NCBI RefSeq assembly: GCF_029168335.1
Contig: NZ_JARGYC010000012.1
Coordinates: 17,820 to 81,819 of the forward strand
Source: Psychromarinibacter sediminicola
Lineage (GTDB): Bacteria > Pseudomonadota > Alphaproteobacteria > Rhodobacterales > Rhodobacteraceae
Direction: 5' to 3'
Length of the DNA stretch: 64,000 nt
Positions 55,157 through 63,779 of the stretch are shown here, piece after piece; position 1 is the stretch's first letter, and each line of letters opens with the position of its first letter. The notes under the pieces were generated by a model that was given only the letters and a program-made list of their open reading frames with translations, had not been told where the DNA came from and searched no databases. The position numbers were made by a program, and so were the translations under genes.

Positions 55157-55834
55157 CTAGCGCAGCATCTCGAAGGGCGACGACGCCACCGGCTCCGCCC
55201 GCGCGATCGCCGGCGTCCGCCCGACGAAGAGCCCCTGCTCCGCGCAATCCAGCATGAACGCGGCGAGGTCCGGGATCCGCGTGCGCAGAGTCCCCGCCGG
55301 GATCGCCCCCTCGCTCACCTCGAAGTCGCCCGCCGCCGGCGCGTCCAGCAGCCAGCCGGGCCGCACCGCCGTCCAGTCGAGCCCGTCGCTCTCCCGCAGC
55401 ATCCGCTCCATCTCCGCCATCTGCCGCAGCACGGCGCCCAGCGTCACCGCCGCGGCCCCGCGGAACCAGACCGGCCCGCGCTGCAGCGTGGTCACGAAAC
55501 TGGCCGAGATCACCACCAGCCGCCGCATACCGGCCGCGCGCATCGCCTCGACGATCCGCCGCGTGCCCTCGGTGTAAAGCGGCGGCGGAGCCAGGACGGT
55601 CTCCGGCCCCATCGGCAGCCCGATGCAGGACAGGACCGCATCGGCGCCGGCCATCGGCGGCATCGGATCGTCGCCCAGCAGGTCGACGCGATGCCAGTCC
55701 GGCCGCGCCCCGCGCGCCGGCCCCTCCGGCGGCCCCGCCCGGTCCGCCGCCACCACGTCATGCCCGCGGCGCAGCGCCTCGTCCGTCGCCGCGCGCCCGA
55801 CCTTGCCGGCCGCCCCGAAGATCACCAACCGCAT
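55157..55834 (-). CDS. NAD(P)-binding atypical SDR
   Basis: A 225-residue protein of the atypical SDR group. The N-terminal Rossmann loop is LVIFGAAGKVGRAATDEALR (residues 3-22), with a basic/acidic second strand DVVAADR. It has no clear YxxxK pair, as expected for NAD(P)H-binding proteins of the NmrA/YwnB type. Segments RRLVVISASFV and LDWTAVRPGWLLDAP are characteristic. A role as a redox-sensing or quinone-reducing protein is typical but unproven. It converges on the methyltransferase gene and follows the Gfo/Idh/MocA gene on the same strand with a 57-bp gap. Confidence 0.88.
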   Translation of the reverse strand: MRLVIFGAAGKVGRAATDEALRRGHDVVAADRAGPPEGPARGARPDWHRVDLLGDDPMPPMAGADAVLSCIGLPMGPETVLAPPPLYTEGTRRIVEAMRAAGMRRLVVISASFVTTLQRGPVWFRGAAAVTLGAVLRQMAEMERMLRESDGLDWTAVRPGWLLDAPAAGDFEVSEGAIPAGTLRTRIPDLAAFMLDCAEQGLFVGRTPAIARAEPVASSPFEMLR

Positions 55835-55891
55835 GCCCGCCTCCCGGCTCCGATCCCCGGGATATAGCGCCGCCGCGGCGCGCGTCAGGCC

Positions 55892-56854
55892 CTATTCGGC
55901 CGCCAGCACCATGTCGATCATCCGCTGCGTGCCGCGGCTGAACTCCAGCGGACAGGGATAGGCCGCCCCCTCGCGCACCGCGCGGCAGAAATTCTCCACC
56001 TGCAGCACATAGTGGTTCACCCCCGGAAACCGCTCGGTCCGCACGGTGAAGCCCGCGGTCTCCACCGACAGCTCGGCCTGGTCGAACACGTTCGCGTTGA
56101 ACGGGCAGGACAGCCGCATCACGCCCTTTTCGCCGTGGAAGGTCACGTATTGCCGCGGGAACATCCGCATCGAGGTGACCGAGCTGTAGCGGAACGACGG
56201 GAAATCCCCTGTCACATGGGCGAACACCTCCACCCCGTTCTCCCGCCGCAGCCGCGCCGACAGCGCCTCAGGCTCCTCGCCGGTCACGAACCGCGCCGCC
56301 CCGAACGTGTAAACCCCGATATCGTGCAGCGACCCGCCCCCGGTCTCCACCTTGTTGCGGATATTGCCGGGATCGGCGCGGTTGTCGTAGGAGAAAACCG
56401 TGTCCACCAGCACCAGCTTCCCGATGGCACCCTCCTCGTACAGCGCCTTCGCCCGCTGCCACTGCGGATGGTGGACGATCATGTAGGCCTCGGCGGCCAG
56501 CTTGCCCGAGGCGTCCCGCGCCGCGACCAGGTCGTCGAACTGCCCCTCGGCCATGGCGATCGGCTTTTCGCAGAGCACGTGCTTGCCCGCCTCCAGCGCC
56601 CTGATCGTCCATTCGACATGCAGATGGTTCGGCAACGGGATGTAGACCGCGTCGATCTCCGGATCGGCCAGCAGCGCGTCATAGCTCTCATGCACCCGGA
56701 TCCCCGGCGCAAAGGCCCGGAACCCCGCCGCCTTCTCCGGCGAAGACGTGGCGAGCGCGGCGAATTCCGCCCCCTCGGCGGCGTGAATCGCCCGCGCCAT
56801 CTGATCCCGCGCGAATTTAGCGGCGCCCAGCACGCCCCAGCGGATCGGTTCCAT
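55892..56854 (-). CDS. Gfo/Idh/MocA-family oxidoreductase
   Basis: A 320-residue NAD(P)-dependent sugar or inositol dehydrogenase-like protein. The Rossmann motif is IRWGVLGAAKFARDQMA (residues 4-20). The EKP motif with catalytic Lys is GKHVLCEKPIAMAEG (about 88-102), and the substrate-site segment is GGGSLHDIGVYTFGAARF. These agree with xylose or glucose-fructose dehydrogenase relatives. The sugar substrate is unknown. CAGG just before ATG 56854 is a weak ribosome binding site. Upstream lies a tandem repeat array of about 126-bp units. Confidence 0.92.
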   Translation of the reverse strand: MEPIRWGVLGAAKFARDQMARAIHAAEGAEFAALATSSPEKAAGFRAFAPGIRVHESYDALLADPEIDAVYIPLPNHLHVEWTIRALEAGKHVLCEKPIAMAEGQFDDLVAARDASGKLAAEAYMIVHHPQWQRAKALYEEGAIGKLVLVDTVFSYDNRADPGNIRNKVETGGGSLHDIGVYTFGAARFVTGEEPEALSARLRRENGVEVFAHVTGDFPSFRYSSVTSMRMFPRQYVTFHGEKGVMRLSCPFNANVFDQAELSVETAGFTVRTERFPGVNHYVLQVENFCRAVREGAAYPCPLEFSRGTQRMIDMVLAAE

Positions 56855-56916
56855 CCTGTCCCTCCATAGCGGTTCCGGCCGGACGGTAGCGCGAACGCCG
56901 CCCCGCCGAAACACCC

Positions 56917-57425
56917 CTTCTTCGCGCGGGCAAATACGCCCCCGCCCCGACCACCGACACACCGACCGCCTCGAAGCGCCGCCGCACCACGGAGCCCCCC
57001 TCCACGTGCACCGCCCGCACACGACGAGGCTCCGCACCCCCTCTTCTTCTCGTTGACAAATACGCATCCGGCCCAACCACCGACACACCGGCCGCCCGGA
57101 GCACCGCCGCACCAACGGCACACTCCGCCAGATGCACAGCCCGCAAGCAACGAGGCCCCGCCGCCCCCCTTCTTCTCGTTGACAAATACGCCTCCGGCCC
57201 AGCCACCGGCGCTTCGGCCGCCCCCGGAGCCTCACCGCACCACCGGCACACTCCGCCACAGACGCAGCGAGACTCCGCCGCCCCAGCGCCGCCCGCCCCC
57301 TTCTTCTCGTTGAAAAATACGCCTCCGACCCAGCCACCGGCACACCGGCCGCCCCGAAGCGTCACGCCACAACAGGCGGACTCCGGCGCGGGCGCAGCCC
57401 GGGACGGAGAGAAAGATCTTGCCGA
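56917..57425. repeat. Tandem array of four ~126-bp repeat units
   Basis: Four imperfect units begin at 56917, 57043, 57169 and 57300, each opening with a copy of the motif CTTCTTCTCGTT followed by AAATACGC (degenerate in the first: CTTCTTCGCGCGGGC). Each continues with CCxGCCCxACCACCG-CACACCGxCCGCCC and a second conserved part CACTCCGCCA and GACGAGGC-like sequence. The spacing is 126, 126 and 131 bp. The array fills the 597-bp gap between the Gfo/Idh/MocA start and the HDAC-family gene end. It contains no plausible gene. The 126-bp period is a multiple of three, so false long frames run through it. Confidence 0.8.
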
Positions 57426-57451
57426 GCGCAGCGAGGCCCCGCTCGAAACCG

Positions 57452-58591
57452 CTACACCCAGCGCAGCGCCGCCGCCCGCACGCGCGCCTCCAGCACCGCC
57501 AGCCGGTCCCGCAGCTCCGCCCGCACGGCCCCCTCGCGCGGCGCGTCCCGCAGCGTCTCGAACAGCGCCGCCGCCGGGTTCCGCGCCCGGCTGTTCCCGC
57601 GCCACTCGACCGCGCGCAGCACCGCCTCCGCCTCCGCCGGCAGCCGGTCGGGCAGTTCCGCGCCCAGCAGCGTCCCCCAGACCCCGGTCCAGCAGCGGCC
57701 CACGGCCCAGGGGTTGTAGCCGCCGCCGCCCAGCACCAGGTAGCGCGGCGCCAGCGGCCGCAGCGCCGCCACCACGCCGCAATGCACGTTGTTCGACAGC
57801 GCCAACCGCGACAGCGGGTCCTCCTCCAGCGCGTCCGCGCCGCATTGCAGCACCACCGCGTCCGGCGCGAACCCCGCCACCGCCGGCAGGATCAGCGCCT
57901 GCAGGACCGCGCGCATCTCGGAATCGTTCAGCCCGCGCGGCACGGGCAGGTTATAGACCTGCCCGGCGCCGGCCTCCTCCAGCGCCCCGGTGAACGGCCA
58001 GCGCCGCTCCTCGTGGACCGAGACCAGGAGCGCCTCGGGATCGTCGGCAAAGGCCGCCTCCACCCCGTCGCAGTGATGCGCGTCGATGTCGACATAGGCC
58101 ACCCGCCGCGCCCCGTGCGCGCGCAGCGACAGGATCGCCAGCACCGGGTCGTTGAGATAGCAGAACCCGGCCGCCCGCCCTGGCAACCCGTGATGCGTCC
58201 CGCCCGCCGGGCTGTAGACCACGCCGCCGCGCGCCAGCAGCTCGCCCGCCAGGATCGACGCCCCCGCCGCCGTCGCCGGCCGGCGGTACATCTCGGCAAA
58301 GACCGGGTTCGACGGCGTGCCCAGCCCATAGGCCGCCCGCTCCGCCTCGGTCACCGCCTGCGCCGCCTCCGCCCGCTGCAGCGCCGCGAGGTAATCCGGC
58401 CGGTGCCACGCCGCCAGCGCCGCGGGTTTCGCCCGCGGACTCGTGCGGAACCGGTCCCGCGGCAGCCAGCCCAGCGCCCGCGACAGATCCATCACCGTGG
58501 ACACCCGCGGCACCCGCAGCGGATGCCAGCCGCCATAGCTGGAGCGGCGATAGATCTCCGAGCCAAGAAACACCGGCCCCGCATCGGTCAT
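57452..58591 (-). CDS. Histone deacetylase-family (AcuC-like) amidohydrolase
   Basis: A 379-residue zinc-dependent deacetylase of the HDAC/AcuC superfamily. The active-site segments are GGTHHGLPGRAAGFCYLND (two His, then the Phe/Asn strand), VAYVDIDAHHCDGVEAAF with the Asp and His zinc ligands, and LQCGADALEEDPLS with the last Asp. VLGGGGYNP supplies the Tyr. In bacteria such enzymes deacetylate acetyl-CoA synthetase, polyamines or unknown small molecules. The start is uncertain: 58591 gives MTDAGPVFLGSEIYR; ATG codons at 58600 and 58603 are close. It is divergent from the Nudix gene. Confidence 0.92.
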   Translation of the reverse strand: MTDAGPVFLGSEIYRRSSYGGWHPLRVPRVSTVMDLSRALGWLPRDRFRTSPRAKPAALAAWHRPDYLAALQRAEAAQAVTEAERAAYGLGTPSNPVFAEMYRRPATAAGASILAGELLARGGVVYSPAGGTHHGLPGRAAGFCYLNDPVLAILSLRAHGARRVAYVDIDAHHCDGVEAAFADDPEALLVSVHEERRWPFTGALEEAGAGQVYNLPVPRGLNDSEMRAVLQALILPAVAGFAPDAVVLQCGADALEEDPLSRLALSNNVHCGVVAALRPLAPRYLVLGGGGYNPWAVGRCWTGVWGTLLGAELPDRLPAEAEAVLRAVEWRGNSRARNPAAALFETLRDAPREGAVRAELRDRLAVLEARVRAAALRWV

Positions 58592-58706
58592 GCCTTGCAT
58601 CATCCGCCCGAGGATAGCGCCTTCGCCATTGATCGACAGCCCGCCTGATGTATCGTGGGCCGAGGGGAAATCCGCGCCCCGCGCGCGCGATCGGAGACGG
58701 CAGCCC

Positions 58707-59174
58707 ATGACCAAGGTCAAGATGCGCCCGCTTCGGTTGGGCGGCGCCCGCAAACGGATGGTCCGCACCCAGGTCGGCGCGCTCTGCTACCGGCTCCGCG
58801 AGGGCCGGCTCGAATACCTCCTCGTCACCAGCCGCGGCACCGGCCGCTGGGTGATTCCCAAGGGCTGGCCGATGGACGGCGAGACGCCGGCCGCCGCAGC
58901 CTGCCACGAGGCGTGGGAAGAGGCCGGGGTCACCGGCAAGCCCGTCGGCAACGCCATCGGCGTCTATTCCTACGTGAAACCGGCCGACCGCGACGCCCTC
59001 CCCCGCATCGTCGTCGTCTTCCCCGTCCGGGTGAAGCGCCTGGCCGAGACCTTCCCCGAATGCCGCGAACGCCGCCGCAAGTGGCTGTCGCCCCGCAAGG
59101 CCGCCGGGCGGCTGGCCGAGCCCGAGCTGCGCCAGATCCTGCGCGATTTCGTGCCGCCCGAGCTGCGCGGCTGA
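58707..59174 (+). CDS. Nudix hydrolase
   Basis: A 155-residue Nudix protein. The Nudix box is GWPMDGETPAAAACHEAWEE then AGV (about residues 53-75); the usual Arg of REUxEE is replaced by His, while the Glu residues that bind Mg are kept. The N-terminal half has the strand VGALCYRLREGRLEYLLVTS and GRWVIPKGWP, as in diphosphoinositol or diadenosine polyphosphate hydrolases. The substrate is uncertain. CGGAGACGG precedes the ATG. It is divergent from the HDAC-family gene, with 115 bp between starts. Confidence 0.92.
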   Translation: MTKVKMRPLRLGGARKRMVRTQVGALCYRLREGRLEYLLVTSRGTGRWVIPKGWPMDGETPAAAACHEAWEEAGVTGKPVGNAIGVYSYVKPADRDALPRIVVVFPVRVKRLAETFPECRERRRKWLSPRKAAGRLAEPELRQILRDFVPPELRG

Positions 59175-59215
59175 GCCGCCGCCGCGACAGCGCCGCGCTT
59201 GCAATGTCGCGCGCG

Positions 59216-59231
59216 AGGAATATGTATTCCT
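59216..59231. promoter_or_regulatory. AGGAATA-TG-TATTCCT palindrome
   Basis: A perfect 7-bp inverted repeat with a 2-bp centre lies 27 bp before the DUF1178 ATG, in an AT-rich patch that contrasts with the surrounding sequence. The size and symmetry suit an operator for a dimeric repressor or a short hairpin in the message. No -35/-10 pair was clear. Confidence 0.35.
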
Positions 59232-59257
59232 GATCGGCCCTTAGCCACGATGCCCGG

Positions 59258-59728
59258 ATGATCCGCTACACCCTCAGATGCCCCGACGACCATCGGTTCG
59301 AAAGCTGGTTCGCCTCTGCCGAGGCGTTCGAGACGCTGCAGGCGTCCGGCATGGTCGCCTGCCCCGACTGCGGCAGCGCGCAGGTCGAGAAATCGCTGAT
59401 GACCCCGGGCGTCCGCACCGCGCGCAAGGCGGCCGCGCCGCCCGCTCCGGCCGAGGAGAAGACGGCACAGACAGCGCCGGCCGAGCGCCCGCTCGCCGCC
59501 CCGTCCAGCGAGCTGGAGGCGAAGCTCGCCGAGCTGCGCCGGCATGTCGAAAAGACGTCGGACTATGTCGGTCTCGGCTTCGCCGCCGAGGCGCGCAGGA
59601 TGCATGACGGCGAGATCCCCCACCGCTCGATCTATGGCGAGGCGAAGCCGGACGAGGCGCGCAAGCTGATCGAGGACGGCGTGCCGGTCGCGCCCCTGCC
59701 CTTCCGCCCCACGCGCAAGTCGAACTGA
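59258..59728 (+). CDS. DUF1178 family protein
   Basis: A 156-residue protein of the DUF1178 family, widespread in alphaproteobacteria. The N-terminal zinc-ribbon-like motif pairs RCPDDHRFESWF with VACPDCGSAQVEKSLMTP (about residues 8-48). A low-complexity Ala/Pro/Glu linker follows. The conserved C-terminal half has LRRHVEKTSDYVGLGFAAEARRMHDGEIPHRSIYGEA (quoted in part: GFAAEARRMHDGE; HRSIYGEA). It is thought to bind zinc. No function is known. It precedes the SDR gene by 43 bp on the same strand. Confidence 0.93.
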   Translation: MIRYTLRCPDDHRFESWFASAEAFETLQASGMVACPDCGSAQVEKSLMTPGVRTARKAAAPPAPAEEKTAQTAPAERPLAAPSSELEAKLAELRRHVEKTSDYVGLGFAAEARRMHDGEIPHRSIYGEAKPDEARKLIEDGVPVAPLPFRPTRKSN

Positions 59729-59771
59729 GCCGCCGGCTTGCCCTCGGCGGGCCGGCCGTTAAGGTCGCCGC

Positions 59772-60428
59772 ATGACCATCCTCATCACCGGCGCAAACCG
59801 GGGCATCGGCCGGGCCCTGTTCGACAGCTATTTCGACGCGGGCGCCGAGGTCGTCGGCACCAGCCGCGACGGCGCCTTTCCGGCCGGCCGCTGGCTGACG
59901 CTCGACGTCGCCGACCCGGCCAGCCACCGCGTGGTCGCCGAGCGGATGCAGGGCGAGGCGATCGAGCTTCTGGTCTGCAACGCCGGCGTCAAACTCGACA
60001 AGGGCCAGACGCTGGGCGCCGGCTATCCGGCCGCGATGTGGGCCGACACCTTCGCGGTCAACGTCACCGGCGTGTTCCTGACGGTGCAGTCGCTCCTGCC
60101 CAACCTGCGGCTGGCCGAGGCGGGCCGGATCGCCATCGTCTCCAGCCAGATGGCCAGCAGCGAGAAGGCGGCCGGCGGCTCCTACATCTACCGGGCGTCG
60201 AAGGCCGCGGCGCTGAACCTCGGCCGCAACCTCGCCGCCGACCTCCGGTCCGAGGGCATCGCCGTGGGCATCTACCATCCCGGCTGGGTGCAGACCGACA
60301 TGGGCGGCGCGTCGGCCAGCATCACGACGAGCGAGTCCGCCGCCGGCCTGACGGCGCGCTTCGCGGAGCTCGACATGGACAGCAACGGCGCCTTCCTCAC
60401 CTGGGACGGCCGCCCGCATCCTTATTGA
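59772..60428 (+). CDS. Short-chain dehydrogenase/reductase
   Basis: A 218-residue classical SDR. The cofactor motif is ILITGANRGIGRALFDSYF (residues 3-21). NAG-type segment VCNAGVKLDKG follows, and the catalytic Ser lies in IVSSQMASSEKAAGGSYIYRASKAA (quoted in part), with Tyr and Lys in YIYRASKAA near residue 140. The ending HPGWVQTDMGG is typical of C-factor-like SDRs. It is likely NADPH-dependent because of a basic residue after the motif. The substrate is unknown. It is followed by a 397-bp gap containing a dispersed repeat. Confidence 0.93.
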   Translation: MTILITGANRGIGRALFDSYFDAGAEVVGTSRDGAFPAGRWLTLDVADPASHRVVAERMQGEAIELLVCNAGVKLDKGQTLGAGYPAAMWADTFAVNVTGVFLTVQSLLPNLRLAEAGRIAIVSSQMASSEKAAGGSYIYRASKAAALNLGRNLAADLRSEGIAVGIYHPGWVQTDMGGASASITTSESAAGLTARFAELDMDSNGAFLTWDGRPHPY

Positions 60429-60544
60429 GCGGCCCTGGTGCGGTCTCCCGCGCGGAACAAGCTGACACCGCCGCCCCGCGCGTCGACGGGAGGTCGGAGT
60501 GTGGGGCATGAAAGATAACCCCCTATGAACGATGCCCAGCGCGG

Positions 60545-60710
60545 AACAAGGCCGAAGGCCGCCGCGCAAGCGCCGACGCGCCCCGGTGCGGCGGCGCTGT
60601 GGTGGACGTTTTCGCAGAGCTCCGAGGTCGCTCGGACCTGGCAGCCATAAAGTGCGCCGCTCGGAAGTCGGAGCGCCACCGCGCGCGTCGGCCCTCGCGC
60701 GGCTCCTCAC
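60545..60710. repeat. Dispersed ~165-bp repeat, copy E1
   Basis: This block matches, in inverted orientation, the sequence from 63780 to the window end (copy E2), at about three quarters identity by eye. Shared landmarks on the reverse strand are GAGGAGCCGCGCGAGGGCCG, CGACGCGCGCGG, CTTTATGGCTGC, GCGCCGCCGCACCGGGGCGC and GGCGCTTGCGCGGCGGCC. E1 lacks the 64-bp hairpin block found inside E2. It lies in the gap between the SDR and the convergent threonine dehydratase gene. A partial GCGCGGAACAAG duplication (60454 and 60539) lies just before it. The short frames it contains are not convincing genes. Confidence 0.7.
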
Positions 60711-60786
60711 GTAACTCGGGGTTACCCAATAGCGCTCGCCTCCACCGGCCACACCCCGACCCCGCCAGCGCACGCCCCTTTAACCA

Positions 60787-60826
60787 TCTGTTAAAAAACC
60801 GAAAATGTTTCGCGCGCGAAACATTT
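60787..60826 (-). terminator. Terminator of the threonine dehydratase gene
   Basis: On the reverse strand a perfect 12-bp-arm palindrome (60803-60826, half AAATGTTTCGCG) starts at the stop codon of the dehydratase gene and is followed by TTCGGTTTTTTAA. That is a strong loop-free stem with a six-T run, a standard intrinsic terminator. Its T-run is absent on the other strand. Confidence 0.8.
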
Positions 60827-61797
60827 CAGACCTCCGGCACCCCGCCCTGCAGCACCGACAGGAACCACCCTGCATCGATATTCCCGCCCGACAGGATGAC
60901 CCCGGCTTTCCGGCCGGTCATCCGCGCCCGCTCCTGCATCAGCGCCGCCAAAGCCGCCGCCCCGGCGCCCTCGGCCAGGTTGTGGATGTCGCGGTAATAG
61001 ACCCGGATCGCCTCGGCCACCTCCGCATCCGACACCGACACCACCCGCGCCGCCCCGCGCGAATAGATGTCGAACGCCTCCCTTACCGGCACCCGCACCG
61101 CCATCCCGTCGGCAAAGGTCCGGGCGCTGTCGGTCTCGACCAGCGCCCCCGCCGCCACCGACAGTCTCGCGCATTGCGCCCCCTCCGACACCACGGCCAC
61201 CACCTCGGTGGACAGCCCCAGCGCATCCCGTGCCAGGATCGTCCCGCAGATGCCCGAGCCGCAGCCGATCGGCACATAGACCGTGTCGAGATCCGGCGCC
61301 GCGCGGAACAGCTCCCACGCATAGGTGGCGACCCCCCGCACCAGCTCCGCATGGAACGGCGGCACGACCATCAGCCCCTGCTCCTCGGCCACTCGGAACG
61401 CCTCGACCCGCGCCGTGTCGAAATCCTCGCCGTATTCGACCAGCTCGGCCCCGTAGGCCCGCATCGCCGCGTTCTTCTCCACCGAGTTGCCGTGCGGCAC
61501 GTAGACCAGCGCCCTCAGCCCCGCCGCCGTCGCCGCCCGCGCCTGGCTCTGGCCGTGATTGCCGCGGGTCGCGGTGCAGATGCCGGGACAATCGGGATGG
61601 GTCCGCTTCAGCCAGTCCATGAAGGTGATCCCGCCGCGCACCTTGAAGGCGCCCGTCGGCGCATGGTTCTCGTGCTTGACCCAGACCTCGCAGCCCAGCC
61701 GCTGCGACAGCTGCGGCCAGGGGTATTGCGGGGTCGGCTGCATCTGGGTGTAGACCAGCCCGGCGGCGGCCTGCAGATCCTCGGCAGTGAACTTCAT
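60826..61797 (-). CDS. Threonine/serine dehydratase-like PLP enzyme
   Basis: A 323-residue fold-type II PLP enzyme that probably deaminates threonine to 2-oxobutanoate. The PLP Lys is in APTGAFKVRGGITF (about residue 52). Other motifs are TRGNHGQSQARAA, the phosphate loop PIGCGSGICGTILAR, and the ending AGVILSGGNIDAGWF. It lacks the regulatory ACT-like domain of biosynthetic IlvA, so it resembles catabolic TdcB or serine racemase-like enzymes and may not be isoleucine-regulated. It shares with lysC a short stretch flanked by two inverted copies of a dispersed repeat. An intrinsic terminator starts at its stop codon. Confidence 0.9.
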   Translation of the reverse strand: MKFTAEDLQAAAGLVYTQMQPTPQYPWPQLSQRLGCEVWVKHENHAPTGAFKVRGGITFMDWLKRTHPDCPGICTATRGNHGQSQARAATAAGLRALVYVPHGNSVEKNAAMRAYGAELVEYGEDFDTARVEAFRVAEEQGLMVVPPFHAELVRGVATYAWELFRAAPDLDTVYVPIGCGSGICGTILARDALGLSTEVVAVVSEGAQCARLSVAAGALVETDSARTFADGMAVRVPVREAFDIYSRGAARVVSVSDAEVAEAIRVYYRDIHNLAEGAGAAALAALMQERARMTGRKAGVILSGGNIDAGWFLSVLQGGVPEV

Positions 61798-61863
61798 GAA
61801 AGCGTCCTCGTCCCTCGGGGCACAGTCAAACGCCCCGCGCCGGAAATGGCCAGCGGGATTCCG

Positions 61864-62349
61864 TCAATCGCCCGGCACCGCCCAGGGCCCGGCGCAGCGC
61901 AACTCGATGGCAAGGCCCAGCGCGGCGTCGCGAAACACCCCCGCGCCGTCGGTCACCTCCAGCCAGCCGGCCTCGCCGGACCAGGCGGCGGTCAGCGTGG
62001 CGTCGCGGCGATAGCCGTCCGCCCGCGTGACCCGGTCGGGGCGGCGCTGCCGCAGATCGCGCGCCGCGGCATAGGGCTCCTGCGGCAGATCCGACGGCGC
62101 CTCCAGGAAGATCTGCAGGTCGAGCGGCACGACCGTCGGCACCGGCTTGCCGTAATTGGACCCGCCCGGCACGAACCACGAGGCGTCGAGCATCCCCGGC
62201 GCCTGCTGCACCACCATCGCGAAGGCGGACCCGCCCGGCCCCGTCCCCTCGCAGAGCATGCGCATCCACAGGCGGGCCTCGGGGGTCTCGTCGGCCCCGG
62301 CCGGCCCGGCAAGCAGGACGGCTGCAAAAACCAGGCGGCGAAGCGGCAT
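61864..62349 (-). CDS. Exported hypothetical protein
   Basis: A 161-residue protein with a signal peptide (MPLRRLVFAAVLLAGPAGAD, cut after AGA). The mature part has the Cys of MRMLCEGTG and a later ELRCAGPW that could form a disulfide, plus a middle segment SNYGKPVPTVVPLDLQIFLE. I do not recognise a family. It lies 66 bp upstream of the threonine dehydratase gene on the same strand and is divergent from lysC, with 156 bp between starts. A periplasmic or secreted location is likely. Confidence 0.75.
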   Translation of the reverse strand: MPLRRLVFAAVLLAGPAGADETPEARLWMRMLCEGTGPGGSAFAMVVQQAPGMLDASWFVPGGSNYGKPVPTVVPLDLQIFLEAPSDLPQEPYAAARDLRQRRPDRVTRADGYRRDATLTAAWSGEAGWLEVTDGAGVFRDAALGLAIELRCAGPWAVPGD

Positions 62350-62505
62350 GGCAATCTCCCTAACGTGCCGGCAGCCTAGCCGACCGGCGGGCCGGGGGGA
62401 AAGCCGCCCGCCCGGAAACGCTGCGTTGCGGCCGCGCGCGCCTCCGCCCTTGCCCGCGCCTTCGAGCCTGCTATGAAGCGCGGCGAACCAAAGGGACGGG
62501 ACGCG

Positions 62506-63744
62506 ATGCCGATCCTCGTGATGAAATTCGGCGGCACCTCGGTCGCCACGCTCGACCGCATCCGCCGCGCCGCCAAGCGCGTCGGCCGCGAGGTCGCCAA
62601 CGGCTATGACGTGATCGTGATCGTCTCGGCCATGGCGGGCGAGACCAACAAGCTGGTCGGCTATGTCGAGGAGACCTCGCCGCTGTTCGACGCCCGCGAA
62701 TACGACGCCGTCGTGTCCTCGGGCGAGCAGGTGACGGCCGGCCTGATGGCGCTGACCCTGCAGGAGATGGACGTGCCGGCGCGCAGCTGGCAGGGCTGGC
62801 AGGTGCCGCTGAAGACCACCGACGCCCACGCCGCCGCGCGGATCGAGGAGATCCCGCCGGCCAATATCCTGGCCAAGTTCGAACAGGGGATGCGCGTGGC
62901 GGTCGTCGCCGGGTTCCAGGGGATCGCGCCGGACAACCGGATCACCACGCTGGGCCGGGGCGGCAGCGACACCACGGCCGTGGCCTTCGCCGCCGCGTTC
63001 GGCGCGGAACGGTGCGACATCTACACCGATGTCGACGGGGTCTACACCACCGACCCGCGGATCTCGGAGAACGCGCGCAAGCTCGACCGCATCGCGTTCG
63101 AGGAGATGCTGGAGCTGGCCTCGCTGGGCGCCAAGGTGCTGCAGACCCGCTCGGTCGAGCTGGCGATGCGCTACAAGGTGAAGCTGAGGGTCCTGTCGAG
63201 CTTCGGGGAAATGGGCGACGATGCGGGCACGCTCGTCTGCGACGAGGAGGATATCGTGGAAAGCAATGTGGTGGCCGGCGTGGCCTACAGCCGCGACGAA
63301 GCGAAGATGACCCTGATCTCGGTCGCGGACCGGCCGGGGATCGCGGCGGCGATCTTCGGGCCGCTGGCCGAAGCCGGGGTGAACGTGGACATGATCGTCC
63401 AGAACATCTCGGAAGAGGGCCGGACGGACATGACCTTCTCCTGCCCGACGAACCAGGTGGCGCGCGCCGAGGCGGCGATGAAGAAGGCCAAGGAGGCCGG
63501 CGAGATCAACTTCCACGATCTGGTGGCCGATACAGGCGTGGCGAAGGTCTCGGTCGTCGGCATCGGGATGCGCAGCCATGCGGGCGTCGCCGCCAAGATG
63601 TTCCAGGCGCTGAGGGACGAGGGGATCAACATCAAGGTGATCACGACGTCCGAGATCAAGATCTCCGTGCTGATCGACCGGAAATACATGGAGCTCGCGG
63701 TGCAGGCGCTGCACGATGCGTTCGAGCTGGAGAAGGTGGCCTGA
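62506..63744 (+). CDS. lysC: Aspartate kinase
   Basis: A 412-residue monofunctional aspartokinase that phosphorylates aspartate for lysine, threonine and methionine synthesis. The N-terminal kinase motif is ILVMKFGGTSVATLDRIRRA (about residues 3-22). Further sites are VVSSGEQVTAGLM, TLGRGGSDTTAVAFA and VDGVYTTDPR. Two ACT domains occupy the C-terminal ~140 residues (LISVADRPGIAAAIFGPLAE; VSVVGIGMRSHAGVAAKMFQ), expected to bind lysine and/or threonine for feedback inhibition. ATG 62506 follows GGGACGG; an earlier ATG 33 bp upstream is in frame but not conserved. Confidence 0.95.
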   Translation: MPILVMKFGGTSVATLDRIRRAAKRVGREVANGYDVIVIVSAMAGETNKLVGYVEETSPLFDAREYDAVVSSGEQVTAGLMALTLQEMDVPARSWQGWQVPLKTTDAHAAARIEEIPPANILAKFEQGMRVAVVAGFQGIAPDNRITTLGRGGSDTTAVAFAAAFGAERCDIYTDVDGVYTTDPRISENARKLDRIAFEEMLELASLGAKVLQTRSVELAMRYKVKLRVLSSFGEMGDDAGTLVCDEEDIVESNVVAGVAYSRDEAKMTLISVADRPGIAAAIFGPLAEAGVNVDMIVQNISEEGRTDMTFSCPTNQVARAEAAMKKAKEAGEINFHDLVADTGVAKVSVVGIGMRSHAGVAAKMFQALRDEGINIKVITTSEIKISVLIDRKYMELAVQALHDAFELEKVA

Positions 63745-63779
63745 GGGATCGGCGCCACAACCGGGCACGTTCGAGCAGG

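Noticed and set aside
56855..57343. N-terminal extension of the Gfo/Idh/MocA protein through the repeat array
   Set aside because: The frame is open only because the repeat unit length is a multiple of three. The Rossmann motif starts at ATG 56854 and the extension is a Cys/Arg-rich translation of the repeats.
60599..60997. Small protein with AAIK / ARRP segments shared by both copies of the dispersed repeat
   Set aside because: The similarity of the frames in E1 and E2 follows from the DNA repeat. The E2 frame continues as antisense of lysC, and neither has a ribosome binding site.
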